Of a stretch of 64,000 bases of DNA, positions 52,744-61,999 are shown in pieces. Within the stretch, counting starts at the first letter, position 1. The number at the start of each line of letters is the position of its first letter. Position numbers and translations under genes: made by a program. The stretch covers positions 124,001 to 188,000 of the forward strand of contig NZ_JAUOPC010000003.1 of the NCBI RefSeq assembly GCF_030546805.1, in the 5' to 3' direction. The notes beneath the pieces were generated by a model that worked only from the letters and a program-made list of their open reading frames with translations, was not told the origin of the DNA and made no database searches. The stretch comes from Cyclobacterium sp. 1_MG-2023 (lineage in GTDB: Bacteria > Bacteroidota > Bacteroidia > Cytophagales > Cyclobacteriaceae).

Positions 52744-54738
52744 ATGCAAGAAAATATAATCTCAAAAAATAAACTTGAATCCTTTGATGAGTTGTTTGAG
52801 AGCTATCAATCAGCCACGGTGCTGACGAGGGAAGAGAAAGCAAAAAAAATAGTTGGACAACTTGATGCTTGGTGTGGAAACTTAGAAGGTATTTTGCAGA
52901 TTTATAAACGCATACCGGCGCTTAATCAAGTAGGGATATTTAAAGGTACTCCTTGGGAAAACCCCTCCAGGTTGGTGCCTCAATTGGTGAATGGCACTTT
53001 TAAAAGTGGTCATCCCAATTCAACTTTCGAACTCCTTAGTGAGCTCAGGATGCTAGCCATTGCTCGGGGTGAAATTCAAGCTTCAGATAATTCGAAAGAG
53101 GAAGCAGAAACTTATTTGCAGGAGGTGTTGGTTTTGAATCTTGAATTCGTTTTTAACGAACCTCAGGAAGAAACCCGCCTTTTGATGAGTGAGGATGAGC
53201 TAAACAAGGTACATTCCTTGTTTGGCTTTATTTCTGAACAAATCCAACTGTCAAAGGTGAAAGCTTCATTGGTTGATGAACTGGTGTTGATTTGTGAGCA
53301 AAGGCCTGTTGTGACGGAAAAGCAAAGGAGAATCATAGCCTTGGTCAAAGAGAAAATAGCACTGGACCCTAATGATCCTGCTGATGAAGACTTATTGGCT
53401 TTTCAGCGGTCCATTTATCGACCTTCTATTGGCACTGAGGGCAAAACCTACAAGGAGTATGAGGAATATTTAAATGGTTTGTGTGAAGCTCAGTTGATTG
53501 TAGAAGCGGAGCAGATGAGTGAAGGCATGCTATCCAATGGATTGGTGAGTAGTTATCAGGCCAGCCTGCTTTTGTTTTTGGTAAAAAACAAGCATTTTGA
53601 GGTGGTAGCCAAATGCCTGGGACTTAATGAATCCGGTTTGGCTTGGTTTAGTGAGTATCAGGAATTTGTCTGTACCTTAATTGTGGATGTAATTCATCCC
53701 AACAATGCCCAGTGCATTTATGGCTTAGCCAAAAGTTTAGAAAACGGTGTTTTGTCGCGTTCGGCAGTCAGGGCAGGCTTACATAACCTGCTAACAATCT
53801 CTTTACACCCAAAAGTTAAAGAAAGAATCATAAAGTCCCTTGGAAACGCTAAGGGTGAGGTAAGTCCCAAGCAATTTTTAATTGGTGCTTTGCTAAGGAT
53901 TTTAGGGCAACCCCTTGGCGTAGGTCAGGGCAATAATCCGACCTGTCAAAGTGCCAGAGGAATCAGTATGTGGAGTCAACATGCACCAGCTAAACTGATT
54001 CATATGGTACATGCTGCGGCTGTGCATAATGATTTAAGTTTCCGGTTTGAAGGCAGAGAAATAAAGTACTCAGAATCTGCTTTGGGCTTGGTTCAAAAAT
54101 TGGATCATCAACTGGATGCGGTTTCGGTAACCCTGGTACCCATGTTAGATAAAATCTACAATGAAATGATGCGTAGGGCATCAGGTAGGGGGGAAGATCC
54201 CCACAAATGGGTCAATCCGGGCTTATATGGACAGTGGATACAAATTGGTTTCGCATCGGCCTATGATTATCTATCCAATGCCATAGTGGATTTTGACGGG
54301 TTTGTTAAGGTTTTTTATGCCATGTGTCATCCTCAATACAATGGTGGACACCGGCTAGTGTACCCAAATCCTGTAGGTATATTTATAACCTCTGCAAAAG
54401 GGGAGATGCTGGGGTTTCACGCAATTTCGTTACTTCGAGTCGAAAAAGACCCCCAAGGGACAATTAGGGCTTATTTCTTAAATCCTAACAACGAAGGGCG
54501 ACAAAATTGGGGACAGGGAATTTGCCCTTCAGTATATGGCAACGGAGAAAATCACGGGGAGTCTTCCCTTCCAATTCACGAGTTTGCCGGAAGGATTTAC
54601 GCTTTTCATTACAACAATCTTGATGCTACGGCAAAAATGGATGAGGTGCCTCAAAATGAGGTAAATAAAGTAAAAGAACTAGCAAAAAATAGTTGGGGAA
54701 AATCCTATACCTGGCTGGAAATAAAAAAACAATGGTAA
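52744..54738 (+). CDS. Protein of unknown function with candidate papain-like Cys-His-Asn triad
   Basis: 664 residues, no signal peptide. The first 380 or so residues are mostly helical. The C-terminal half holds isolated polar residues in conserved-looking settings: Cys401 (NNPTCQSARGISMW), His559 (GFHAISLLRV) and Asn580/Asn582 (FLNPNNEGRQNWGQG). Order and spacing (158, then about 21 residues) resemble papain-clan enzymes, where Gln or helix residues near the Cys form the oxyanion hole. I recognise no family. It is located between an ATP-grasp and an alanine-racemase-like gene, 8 bp after the former and overlapping the latter by 7 bp, so it should act on the same product or carrier. Protease, amidase or acyltransferase are all possible. 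Confidence 0.78.
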   Translation: MQENIISKNKLESFDELFESYQSATVLTREEKAKKIVGQLDAWCGNLEGILQIYKRIPALNQVGIFKGTPWENPSRLVPQLVNGTFKSGHPNSTFELLSELRMLAIARGEIQASDNSKEEAETYLQEVLVLNLEFVFNEPQEETRLLMSEDELNKVHSLFGFISEQIQLSKVKASLVDELVLICEQRPVVTEKQRRIIALVKEKIALDPNDPADEDLLAFQRSIYRPSIGTEGKTYKEYEEYLNGLCEAQLIVEAEQMSEGMLSNGLVSSYQASLLLFLVKNKHFEVVAKCLGLNESGLAWFSEYQEFVCTLIVDVIHPNNAQCIYGLAKSLENGVLSRSAVRAGLHNLLTISLHPKVKERIIKSLGNAKGEVSPKQFLIGALLRILGQPLGVGQGNNPTCQSARGISMWSQHAPAKLIHMVHAAAVHNDLSFRFEGREIKYSESALGLVQKLDHQLDAVSVTLVPMLDKIYNEMMRRASGRGEDPHKWVNPGLYGQWIQIGFASAYDYLSNAIVDFDGFVKVFYAMCHPQYNGGHRLVYPNPVGIFITSAKGEMLGFHAISLLRVEKDPQGTIRAYFLNPNNEGRQNWGQGICPSVYGNGENHGESSLPIHEFAGRIYAFHYNNLDATAKMDEVPQNEVNKVKELAKNSWGKSYTWLEIKKQW

Positions 54739-55889
54739 AACATTCCTCGAGAATAGAATTAAATCAGGTTGCGTATAAGGGCAATATAAATTTCATTAGA
54801 AAGAAGATTGGGGACAAGCCTATACTTTCATCTGTGGTTAAGGCCAATGCCTATGGACATGGAATAGAAGCATTTGTACCCATGGCGGAAAGATGTGGAA
54901 TCAATCATTTTTCCGTGGCTTCTTCCTTTGAAGCCGAACAAGTCCTGAGTGTCTGCAGCGCAGAAAGCCAGGTGCTGATTATGGGGATTATTTATGAAGA
55001 AGATCTGGGTTGGGCCATTTCCAATGGGATTTCTTTTTTCGTATATAATTTCAATCGACTTGCTAAGGTTTTGGAGGCAGCCAAAAAAGTGGGTAAGCAA
55101 GCTTTGGTTCATCTGGAAGTAGAAACCGGGGCCAACCGAACAGGCATGCATGCCCAGGAATTCCCAAAGGCGCTTGCCTTTTTAAAACAACATGCGGAGT
55201 GGTTAAAATTTGAAGGCCTCTGCACGCATTTTGGTGGTGCGGAAAGTGTTTCCAATCAATTTAAAATTGACCGGCAACACAAGAGATACAAAGGCTTTCT
55301 AAAGACTTGTAAAGATAAAAAGATGATGCCTGAAATTCGGCATATTGCATGCTCGGCTGCTGCTTTAGCCATGAAGGATACTGTCTATGATATGGTTAGG
55401 ATAGGTGTGGCCCAGTATGGATTTTGGCCAAGCCCTGATATTTATTATGCTCACCTGCACCAGACCAATAAAAGCTCCGACTCAACAATGAAAAGAGTTT
55501 TTAACTGGAAAACGGATATCATGGATATTAGAACAGTTGAGCAAGGTGAATTTATAGGTTATGGTACGGCTTTTCAGGCAACCCAGAATATGAGAATTGC
55601 AGTACTTCCATTGGGATATTCAAATGGGTACCCTAGAGCACTTTCCAATAGAGGTCAAGTGCTGATTAAAGGTAAAAAAGCCCCAATTGTAGGCTTGATT
55701 AATATGAATTTATTTATGGTAGACATCACCCATATCAAAGATGTGGAACTTGGGGATGAAGTGGTTTTAATAGGGAGGCAAAAAAACAATGTAATCAATG
55801 TTTCAAGTTTTACCAATGCCACACAGCTATTAAACAATGAAATGTTAAGTCGATTACCTGCGGCAATCCCCCGAACAGTTATCAAATAG
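54732..55889 (+). CDS. Alanine racemase-like PLP protein with altered active-site motif
   Basis: Fold-type III PLP enzyme of 385 residues. Lys37 in SSVVKANAYGHG is the PLP Lys; Tyr277 (FIGYGTAF) matches the second catalytic base. The usual GR-x-CMDQ segment reads G-L-I-N324-M-N326-L-F-M-V-D331, so the Arg, Cys, Asp and Gln of alanine racemases are replaced while Met325 remains. This suggests an amino acid other than alanine or altered kinetics. I chose ATG 54732, which overlaps the preceding gene by 7 bp; the frame extends upstream to 54693 inside that gene. It ends 18 bp before the convergent phosphodiesterase. Confidence 0.85.
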   Translation: MVKHSSRIELNQVAYKGNINFIRKKIGDKPILSSVVKANAYGHGIEAFVPMAERCGINHFSVASSFEAEQVLSVCSAESQVLIMGIIYEEDLGWAISNGISFFVYNFNRLAKVLEAAKKVGKQALVHLEVETGANRTGMHAQEFPKALAFLKQHAEWLKFEGLCTHFGGAESVSNQFKIDRQHKRYKGFLKTCKDKKMMPEIRHIACSAAALAMKDTVYDMVRIGVAQYGFWPSPDIYYAHLHQTNKSSDSTMKRVFNWKTDIMDIRTVEQGEFIGYGTAFQATQNMRIAVLPLGYSNGYPRALSNRGQVLIKGKKAPIVGLINMNLFMVDITHIKDVELGDEVVLIGRQKNNVINVSSFTNATQLLNNEMLSRLPAAIPRTVIK

Positions 55890-55907
55890 AATTACCGAAA
55901 AAGTAAA

Positions 55908-57515
55908 TCATTTGATAAACGCATCCGTGATTATTTGTTTGGGGATATTTGGACCTTCAATGTATATTTCTAGTTCCTCACCGGAAATGTCATCGAAGTA
56001 TAATACCTCAATGGAATGTATGCCTTCTTCCAATTCAATATGGTTGCTTTTTGAGCTACTTGAATGGGAGCCATCATGGTCTACAAGTACCTTACCATCT
56101 ATTAAAATTTTACTTCCATCATCTGATTGGGTATAAAATGTATACGTTCCTGAGCCTGGAAGGGCCAAACTGCTTTTAAACCAAATGGCAAAGTGATCGG
56201 GCCGGTGAGAGATATGTTTCAGACTAAATTCTTTGCTTTTTCCCGATTTTAAAACTTTCAACCCGGTGAAGTCGGGGAGTTGAGTGAAATTTCCTTCATA
56301 ATAATCCCAAGAAATTTTACCTTCTTCACCATTCCCTATTCTGTATTGATTGGTTTCAGGACGACTATAAGCTTCATTTTTATAGGTGACGGCCGTAACA
56401 ATGGTGTTTTTCAGTATTTGAATAGGTTTCTTATAGCTTATGCCTGTTTCTTTGGTAGGTATGGATCCGTCTAAGGAATAAAATATTTCCGCTTCTACAT
56501 CATCTACCTTTATTGCAACAGAAAGAGGGGATTTTGAATACAAACCTGAAACAGGAGCAACCAAAGGCATGGGAACATAAGGAGCTGAGATACTATTATT
56601 GTCAAAGGCTTCAAGAATGGGTCTGCCAATTCCTGCACTGGGAGGAGTTATGCCTATGGCATAGGCCAAGGTTACCGGGACGTCATAAATATAGCAAGGC
56701 TTGTCTATAATCAATCCTTGTTTTACTCCGGCTCCATACATAATGATAGGTATTTCTAATTCATTTAAAGAAGTACCTCCATGTCCTTTATTAATGCCAC
56801 CGTGGTCTCCGGTTATCATCAATAAAGTTTCTTCCATAAGCCCTTCCTGTTCTAGTTGCTGAATGAAACTGCCAATTAGGCTGTCGTAGTGCGTGATAGC
56901 ATTGAAATAAGCTTCAGAATCATGTCCATCATGGTGTCCAAAATGGTCAATCTCATCAATGTTTAAGAATAGGAAATCTGGTTTATCCTCAAAAAATGCA
57001 TTCACTGCTTTTTCAAAAACGTCGTCCCCCTTTTTTCCTCGATACACTTGGTCTACTTCACTTAGATCAAACAACCTGGCCAAGCCTTCCCACTCGTAAA
57101 AAAAATGAACTTTAGAAGATGGAATTTGTTCCTTTACCCAGTTAATCAAACTAGGGTAAACCCCTTCTTTAGTGGTTAAGACGGGAGGCCACTTTACCAT
57201 GTCCCTTTCCCAATCGTTGTCGTAAACGCCATGTTGCAAAGGACCTACACCTGTAAGCATTGCTGTCCAGTTTGGGGAACTGTTTGTGGGGAGTAAACAA
57301 CGTGAAAACGGAGCCATGGCTCCGTTTTCCGTCATTTTATTCATATAAGGAGTGGATGCCTTCTGAAATCCTCTCGTTCCAAATGCATCCATCCCAATTA
57401 AAATTATATGTTTAACCTTCCGAGTAGATTTTGTGGGTTCACTACAGGAAAAGGCAATAAACGTAGCAATTATAAGCAAGAAAAAAATACCAGAAATTCT
57501 ACTGATAAATTTCAT
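55908..57515 (-). CDS. Lipoprotein phosphodiesterase/alkaline phosphatase-like enzyme with CHB-HEX-C and PA14 domains
   Basis: Exported lipoprotein of 535 residues (signal ending FSCS, Cys24). The N-terminal 300 residues are a type I phosphodiesterase/nucleotide pyrophosphatase-like domain: metal Asp in IILIGMDAFG (about 38-47), nucleophile region PTNSSPNW (about 76-83), then DEIDHFGHHDGH and TGDHGGINKGHGG with the metal His/Asp set. A chitobiase/hexosaminidase C-terminal-like beta domain follows (about 320-395, EIFYSLDGSIPTKETG), then a PA14 domain (about 405-525, YTFYTQSDDGSKILIDGKVL), a carbohydrate-binding module. Starts directly (TAG-ATG) after the upstream GDPD stop, so they are one operon. 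Confidence 0.88.
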   Translation of the reverse strand: MKFISRISGIFFLLIIATFIAFSCSEPTKSTRKVKHIILIGMDAFGTRGFQKASTPYMNKMTENGAMAPFSRCLLPTNSSPNWTAMLTGVGPLQHGVYDNDWERDMVKWPPVLTTKEGVYPSLINWVKEQIPSSKVHFFYEWEGLARLFDLSEVDQVYRGKKGDDVFEKAVNAFFEDKPDFLFLNIDEIDHFGHHDGHDSEAYFNAITHYDSLIGSFIQQLEQEGLMEETLLMITGDHGGINKGHGGTSLNELEIPIIMYGAGVKQGLIIDKPCYIYDVPVTLAYAIGITPPSAGIGRPILEAFDNNSISAPYVPMPLVAPVSGLYSKSPLSVAIKVDDVEAEIFYSLDGSIPTKETGISYKKPIQILKNTIVTAVTYKNEAYSRPETNQYRIGNGEEGKISWDYYEGNFTQLPDFTGLKVLKSGKSKEFSLKHISHRPDHFAIWFKSSLALPGSGTYTFYTQSDDGSKILIDGKVLVDHDGSHSSSSKSNHIELEEGIHSIEVLYFDDISGEELEIYIEGPNIPKQIITDAFIK

Positions 57516-58295
57516 CTATTGGTTGATAAGTGAAAATAATAATTCAGGTTCGTCAGTAGAAATAAATTCCACATTTTGATCTAATAACCATTTCATATCT
57601 TCTTCTTTGTTGACCGTCCAGACATTAACGGTTAAACCCAGGTCGTGGGCTTCCTTGATCCATTGAGGATTTTCTTTTACTTTTTTGATATTATAATCGA
57701 AGCCAAAAAAGCCTTGGTCTTTTAATTCTTGGGGCGTTTTATCTCCCATAAGGTAGGCAACATTTGCCTCAGGGTCCATTGAAATTACCTTTAGGCCCAT
57801 TTCATAACCAAAAGTGATATAATCAACCCATTTTTCAGCGCCTAATTTTTTCACAATGGATACAGATTTTTCTGCCAATTCAATTCCTCTTTCTTTGGAT
57901 ACCCCCGATGGCTTTATTTCAAAGATGAGTTTGGTTTTATTCTGTTTCATACCATAGGTTAAATACTCCTCTACGGTAGGTATTTTCTCCCCATTGGGCA
58001 AAGGTTTTTCCAGAAGTTCAGCATAGGTGGTTTCCTCTATCACCATTCCATGGTGGTCTGCATCATGGTTTACTACCAGGATCCCGTCTGAAGTCATCCA
58101 TACATCGAATTCAGATCCTGTGCATCCCAAGTCAAAGGCTTCTTGCAATGAGGCCAGCGAATTTTGGGGATGTGGGCTAGTTTTCCAAGCCCCTCTGTGG
58201 GCGATTACTTGGTTATCATTTAACTCCATACTTTGGTTGGTACAAGAAAAAAGGCATGCACATATGCCTATAATCAATAGAAAATGTTTTGACAT
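57516..58295 (-). CDS. Glycerophosphodiester phosphodiesterase lipoprotein
   Basis: Lipoprotein of 259 residues (CLFSC, Cys18). GDPD signature: IAHRGAWKTSPHPQNSLASL (in parts, HRGAWKTSPHPQNS; about 31-50), metal Glu-Phe-Asp in GSEFDVWMT, and VVNHDADHHG (about 73-82) with the catalytic His. KLIFEIKPSG near 120 supplies a further Glu. It hydrolyses glycerophosphodiesters to glycerol-3-phosphate and alcohol in the periplasm or at the surface. Next gene starts immediately after the stop; together they suggest phosphate-ester salvage from lipids or sugars. Confidence 0.92.
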   Translation of the reverse strand: MSKHFLLIIGICACLFSCTNQSMELNDNQVIAHRGAWKTSPHPQNSLASLQEAFDLGCTGSEFDVWMTSDGILVVNHDADHHGMVIEETTYAELLEKPLPNGEKIPTVEEYLTYGMKQNKTKLIFEIKPSGVSKERGIELAEKSVSIVKKLGAEKWVDYITFGYEMGLKVISMDPEANVAYLMGDKTPQELKDQGFFGFDYNIKKVKENPQWIKEAHDLGLTVNVWTVNKEEDMKWLLDQNVEFISTDEPELLFSLINQ

Positions 58296-58429
58296 CTAAC
58301 TGTAGTTATTGTTTTTATTGCAATATTCTAAAAGTTAATGCAATCCACAACTCCTAAATAAAATTTATCATTAAAATAATATGGAGTTTGAATTAAAAAG
58401 TTGGCATTATTTGAAATTAGCAATAATTA

Positions 58430-58822
58430 TTAGTCCCACATGCCTGTAGGAACAATTTCTAAGACATTTCCGAAAGGATCTTCAAAATAAAAACTACTGA
58501 TGTCTTTTTTCCATTCCTGTTGGTGAGTAATGGAAATACCCTTTTTACTTAATTTTTTCTTAATCTCTGAATAATCTCTATGTGCCACTTCGAAAGCAAT
58601 GTGTTGCTTGCCATAGGCATAATGTGGAGGCAAATTGTTGTCGTGCTTGGTTACCTCAGGTAAGAAGCAAAGCAAGACACTGTCTCCACATCTAAAAAAA
58701 ACATGCCTTTGATCTTCTTTAGAAATTAATGGCATTTCTAATACTTGATGATAAAATCTTTCTGCAAGATCCAAATCATCTATGTAGAGACATGTTTCCT
58801 TTATCCTAGTGTATGAGATCAT
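58430..58822 (-). CDS. VOC family (glyoxalase/bleomycin-resistance-like) protein
   Basis: Metal-binding dioxygenase-superfamily protein of 130 residues. A single VOC unit with YIDDLDLAERFYHQVLEM (about 13-30), HIAFEV near 74, and FEDPFGNVLEIVP (about 112-124). The His and Glu positions fit metal coordination, with partners supplied by dimerisation. It starts 18 bp after metX, in the methionine operon. Substrate unknown; a detoxification role is plausible but not shown. Confidence 0.88.
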   Translation of the reverse strand: MISYTRIKETCLYIDDLDLAERFYHQVLEMPLISKEDQRHVFFRCGDSVLLCFLPEVTKHDNNLPPHYAYGKQHIAFEVAHRDYSEIKKKLSKKGISITHQQEWKKDISSFYFEDPFGNVLEIVPTGMWD

Positions 58823-58840
58823 TCCAGGTATATTCTTTGT

Positions 58841-59896
58841 CTAACCGTTATTTTCTAAGTAAAAAGATTTTAAAATGTATTGCAATTGTTCGTACTCTAT
58901 AAGAAATGCATCATGCCCATAAATAGAAGATATTTCCCTGTAGGTTCCTTTTGGTACATGTTTGCTGATATACCTGGATTCTTCACTTGTAAATAAGATG
59001 TCCGTATCAACGCCTATGGAAAGTACTTTACATTTAATTTTAGATAGGGCAACAGGTGTTCCACCTCGCCCCCTTCCGATGTCGTGGCTGTCCATGGCTT
59101 TGGATAGAATCCAATAAGACAGTGCATTAAACCGGTTGGCCAATTTTAGGCCTTGGTACCTTAGGTAGCTGCTTATTTTAAAATCATCCCTTTTTTCCTC
59201 TGTTTCACTTTGGTTTTGCAGGAAAGTCATGGGATGTCTATAACTCAACATTCCTATGGCTCTAGCTGTTTCCAAGCCTTTCTTACCTGCTTCAGGATGA
59301 GATTTTCCCCAGGAGCTATCCGATTCTATAGCCATCCTTTGGGTTTCATTAAAACCAATTATCCAAGGAGAAGCTTTGGCATTGGAAGCCACGATTATGG
59401 CATTTTCAAGCTTGTCTCCTAAAGAAACAGCCCATTCCAAGCCTACTTGACCACCTAAAGAACCTCCAATTACCGTATTGATTTTTTCCAAGCCCAGGTG
59501 TATTCTCAATTTATCCAATGCAGCTGCAATATCTCTTGTTGTAATATTGGGGAAGTCATAATAATAAGGATCCCCACTTTTAGGATTATTGCTTAAGGGT
59601 TGGGTAGAGCCGTAACAAGAACCAAGAAAATTTGCACAGACAATAAAATATTTGGAAGGGTCAAAAAACTTGTCCTCTCCAATTAATCCGGACCACCATT
59701 CATGAGGGTTGGCATCACCTGTTAAGGCATGCAAGACCCAAATAACATTGTCTTTGTTTGCGTTTAATTGGCCTTGGGTTGTAAAACTCAATTGGAATTC
59801 CGGAAATGATTCTCCGGATTCCAATGGTAATGCTTCCTGGCAATAGAAAATCTCTTGGGTCATTTCAATAGTCAAATGCGGCGATTGAAGGTTCAT
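58841..59896 (-). CDS. metX: Homoserine O-acetyltransferase
   Basis: Alpha/beta-hydrolase of 351 residues that acylates homoserine for methionine synthesis. VIWVLHALTGDANPHEWW (about 49-66) supplies the oxyanion loop, VIGGSLGGQVGLEWA (about 141-155) the nucleophile elbow Ser, and GVDTDILFTSEES and YGHDAFLIEYEQL the catalytic Asp and His. Whether acetyl- or succinyl-CoA is used cannot be fully told; this MetX branch is usually acetyl, in agreement with the neighbouring sulfhydrylase. It starts 10 bp after metY. Confidence 0.95.
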   Translation of the reverse strand: MNLQSPHLTIEMTQEIFYCQEALPLESGESFPEFQLSFTTQGQLNANKDNVIWVLHALTGDANPHEWWSGLIGEDKFFDPSKYFIVCANFLGSCYGSTQPLSNNPKSGDPYYYDFPNITTRDIAAALDKLRIHLGLEKINTVIGGSLGGQVGLEWAVSLGDKLENAIIVASNAKASPWIIGFNETQRMAIESDSSWGKSHPEAGKKGLETARAIGMLSYRHPMTFLQNQSETEEKRDDFKISSYLRYQGLKLANRFNALSYWILSKAMDSHDIGRGRGGTPVALSKIKCKVLSIGVDTDILFTSEESRYISKHVPKGTYREISSIYGHDAFLIEYEQLQYILKSFYLENNG

Positions 59897-59906
59897 TTTA
59901 ATTATT

Positions 59907-61217
<1,311 letters not shown>

Positions 61218-61404
61218 TTATGTTTTAGGTTTGTTATCAATTCTGATTAATTTTCACGGTAAGAAAAACCAGCATAAGCTATACACGATTTTGCCGGTTT
61301 GTATTTCCATTAGAATAGAAATCTAATATCTGCTGAAAGTTTCTGGGGTTGTTATCCTTTATTGAATGGTGTATGGAGCTCATATAAGTTTTGAATTTAT
61401 ATTC

Positions 61405-61428
61405 CCAGATGTAACCTATTTCATCTGG
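61405..61428 (-). other. Hairpin overlapping the 3' edge of the SAM riboswitch
   Basis: A 7 bp stem CCAGATG/CATCTGG with a 10-base loop. Its 5' arm on the minus strand shares bases with the 3' strand of the riboswitch closing helix, so the two cannot form together. No T-run follows. It is a candidate expression-platform element. Confidence 0.45.
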
Positions 61429-61500
61429 CAGGAATTGGCACCTTGGATTTTCCAGGTTGCCAGAGGGTCAACGAGCCTGTCTCTTGCCTCTTCTATATAA
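61420..61500 (-). ncRNA. SAM-I type riboswitch upstream of metY
   Basis: On the minus strand the leader of metY reads, in pieces, AGAGGCAAGAGACAGG, then CTGGCAACC and AAGGTGCCAATTCC followed by TGCC. The pieces ...CTGGCAACC... and AAGGTGCCAATTCC are hallmarks of the SAM-I (S box) aptamer core and its closing helix. It ends about 210 bases before metY. The gene it controls makes homocysteine, the expected target. Boundaries are approximate to a few bases. Confidence 0.88.
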
Positions 61501-61999
61501 ATCCTAACTACTTCGGAAAAAGTAAAAGGATTGTACAAAATAAAGCCACATTGTCAAATTTTCCAATAGTTGTCAATGATTTTTTCTCTTTAAATGTAAA
61601 CAAGTCAAATAATCAGCGAGTTAGCAGTTATTTTATGCTGTATTTTCATAAAAGAGAAAAGACAATTTAACAAATGACTCAATAGATTGAAGATGCTTCC
61701 TTCCATTTCGGCTAATAGAAAATAAGGGGGCGATGATTTTTTAATCTCTGTAATAAAGGTATTGGTTAGTTTTAAAGTTTTTTAACAAACGGTTCTAGAT
61801 TCATTTCGTTGCATGTATTGTCCAGTATGTGGGCAGGTTTTAATGTCCAGCTTCAAAATAAACCAACAAAAGGATAATCTTACCGTAAAAGTTTTTGAAA
61901 TTTGTAACAAACTTAATCTTTGGTACCTTACATTCTTGGTTTTTAGAGCGGGTGGTCTTAAAGAATGTCTTTTAAATTTATATATACACTTCAAATTCT

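Noticed and set aside
61443-61670. Open frame on the plus strand upstream of the subtilase.
   Set aside because: It overlays the SAM riboswitch on the other strand and has a composition unlike a protein.
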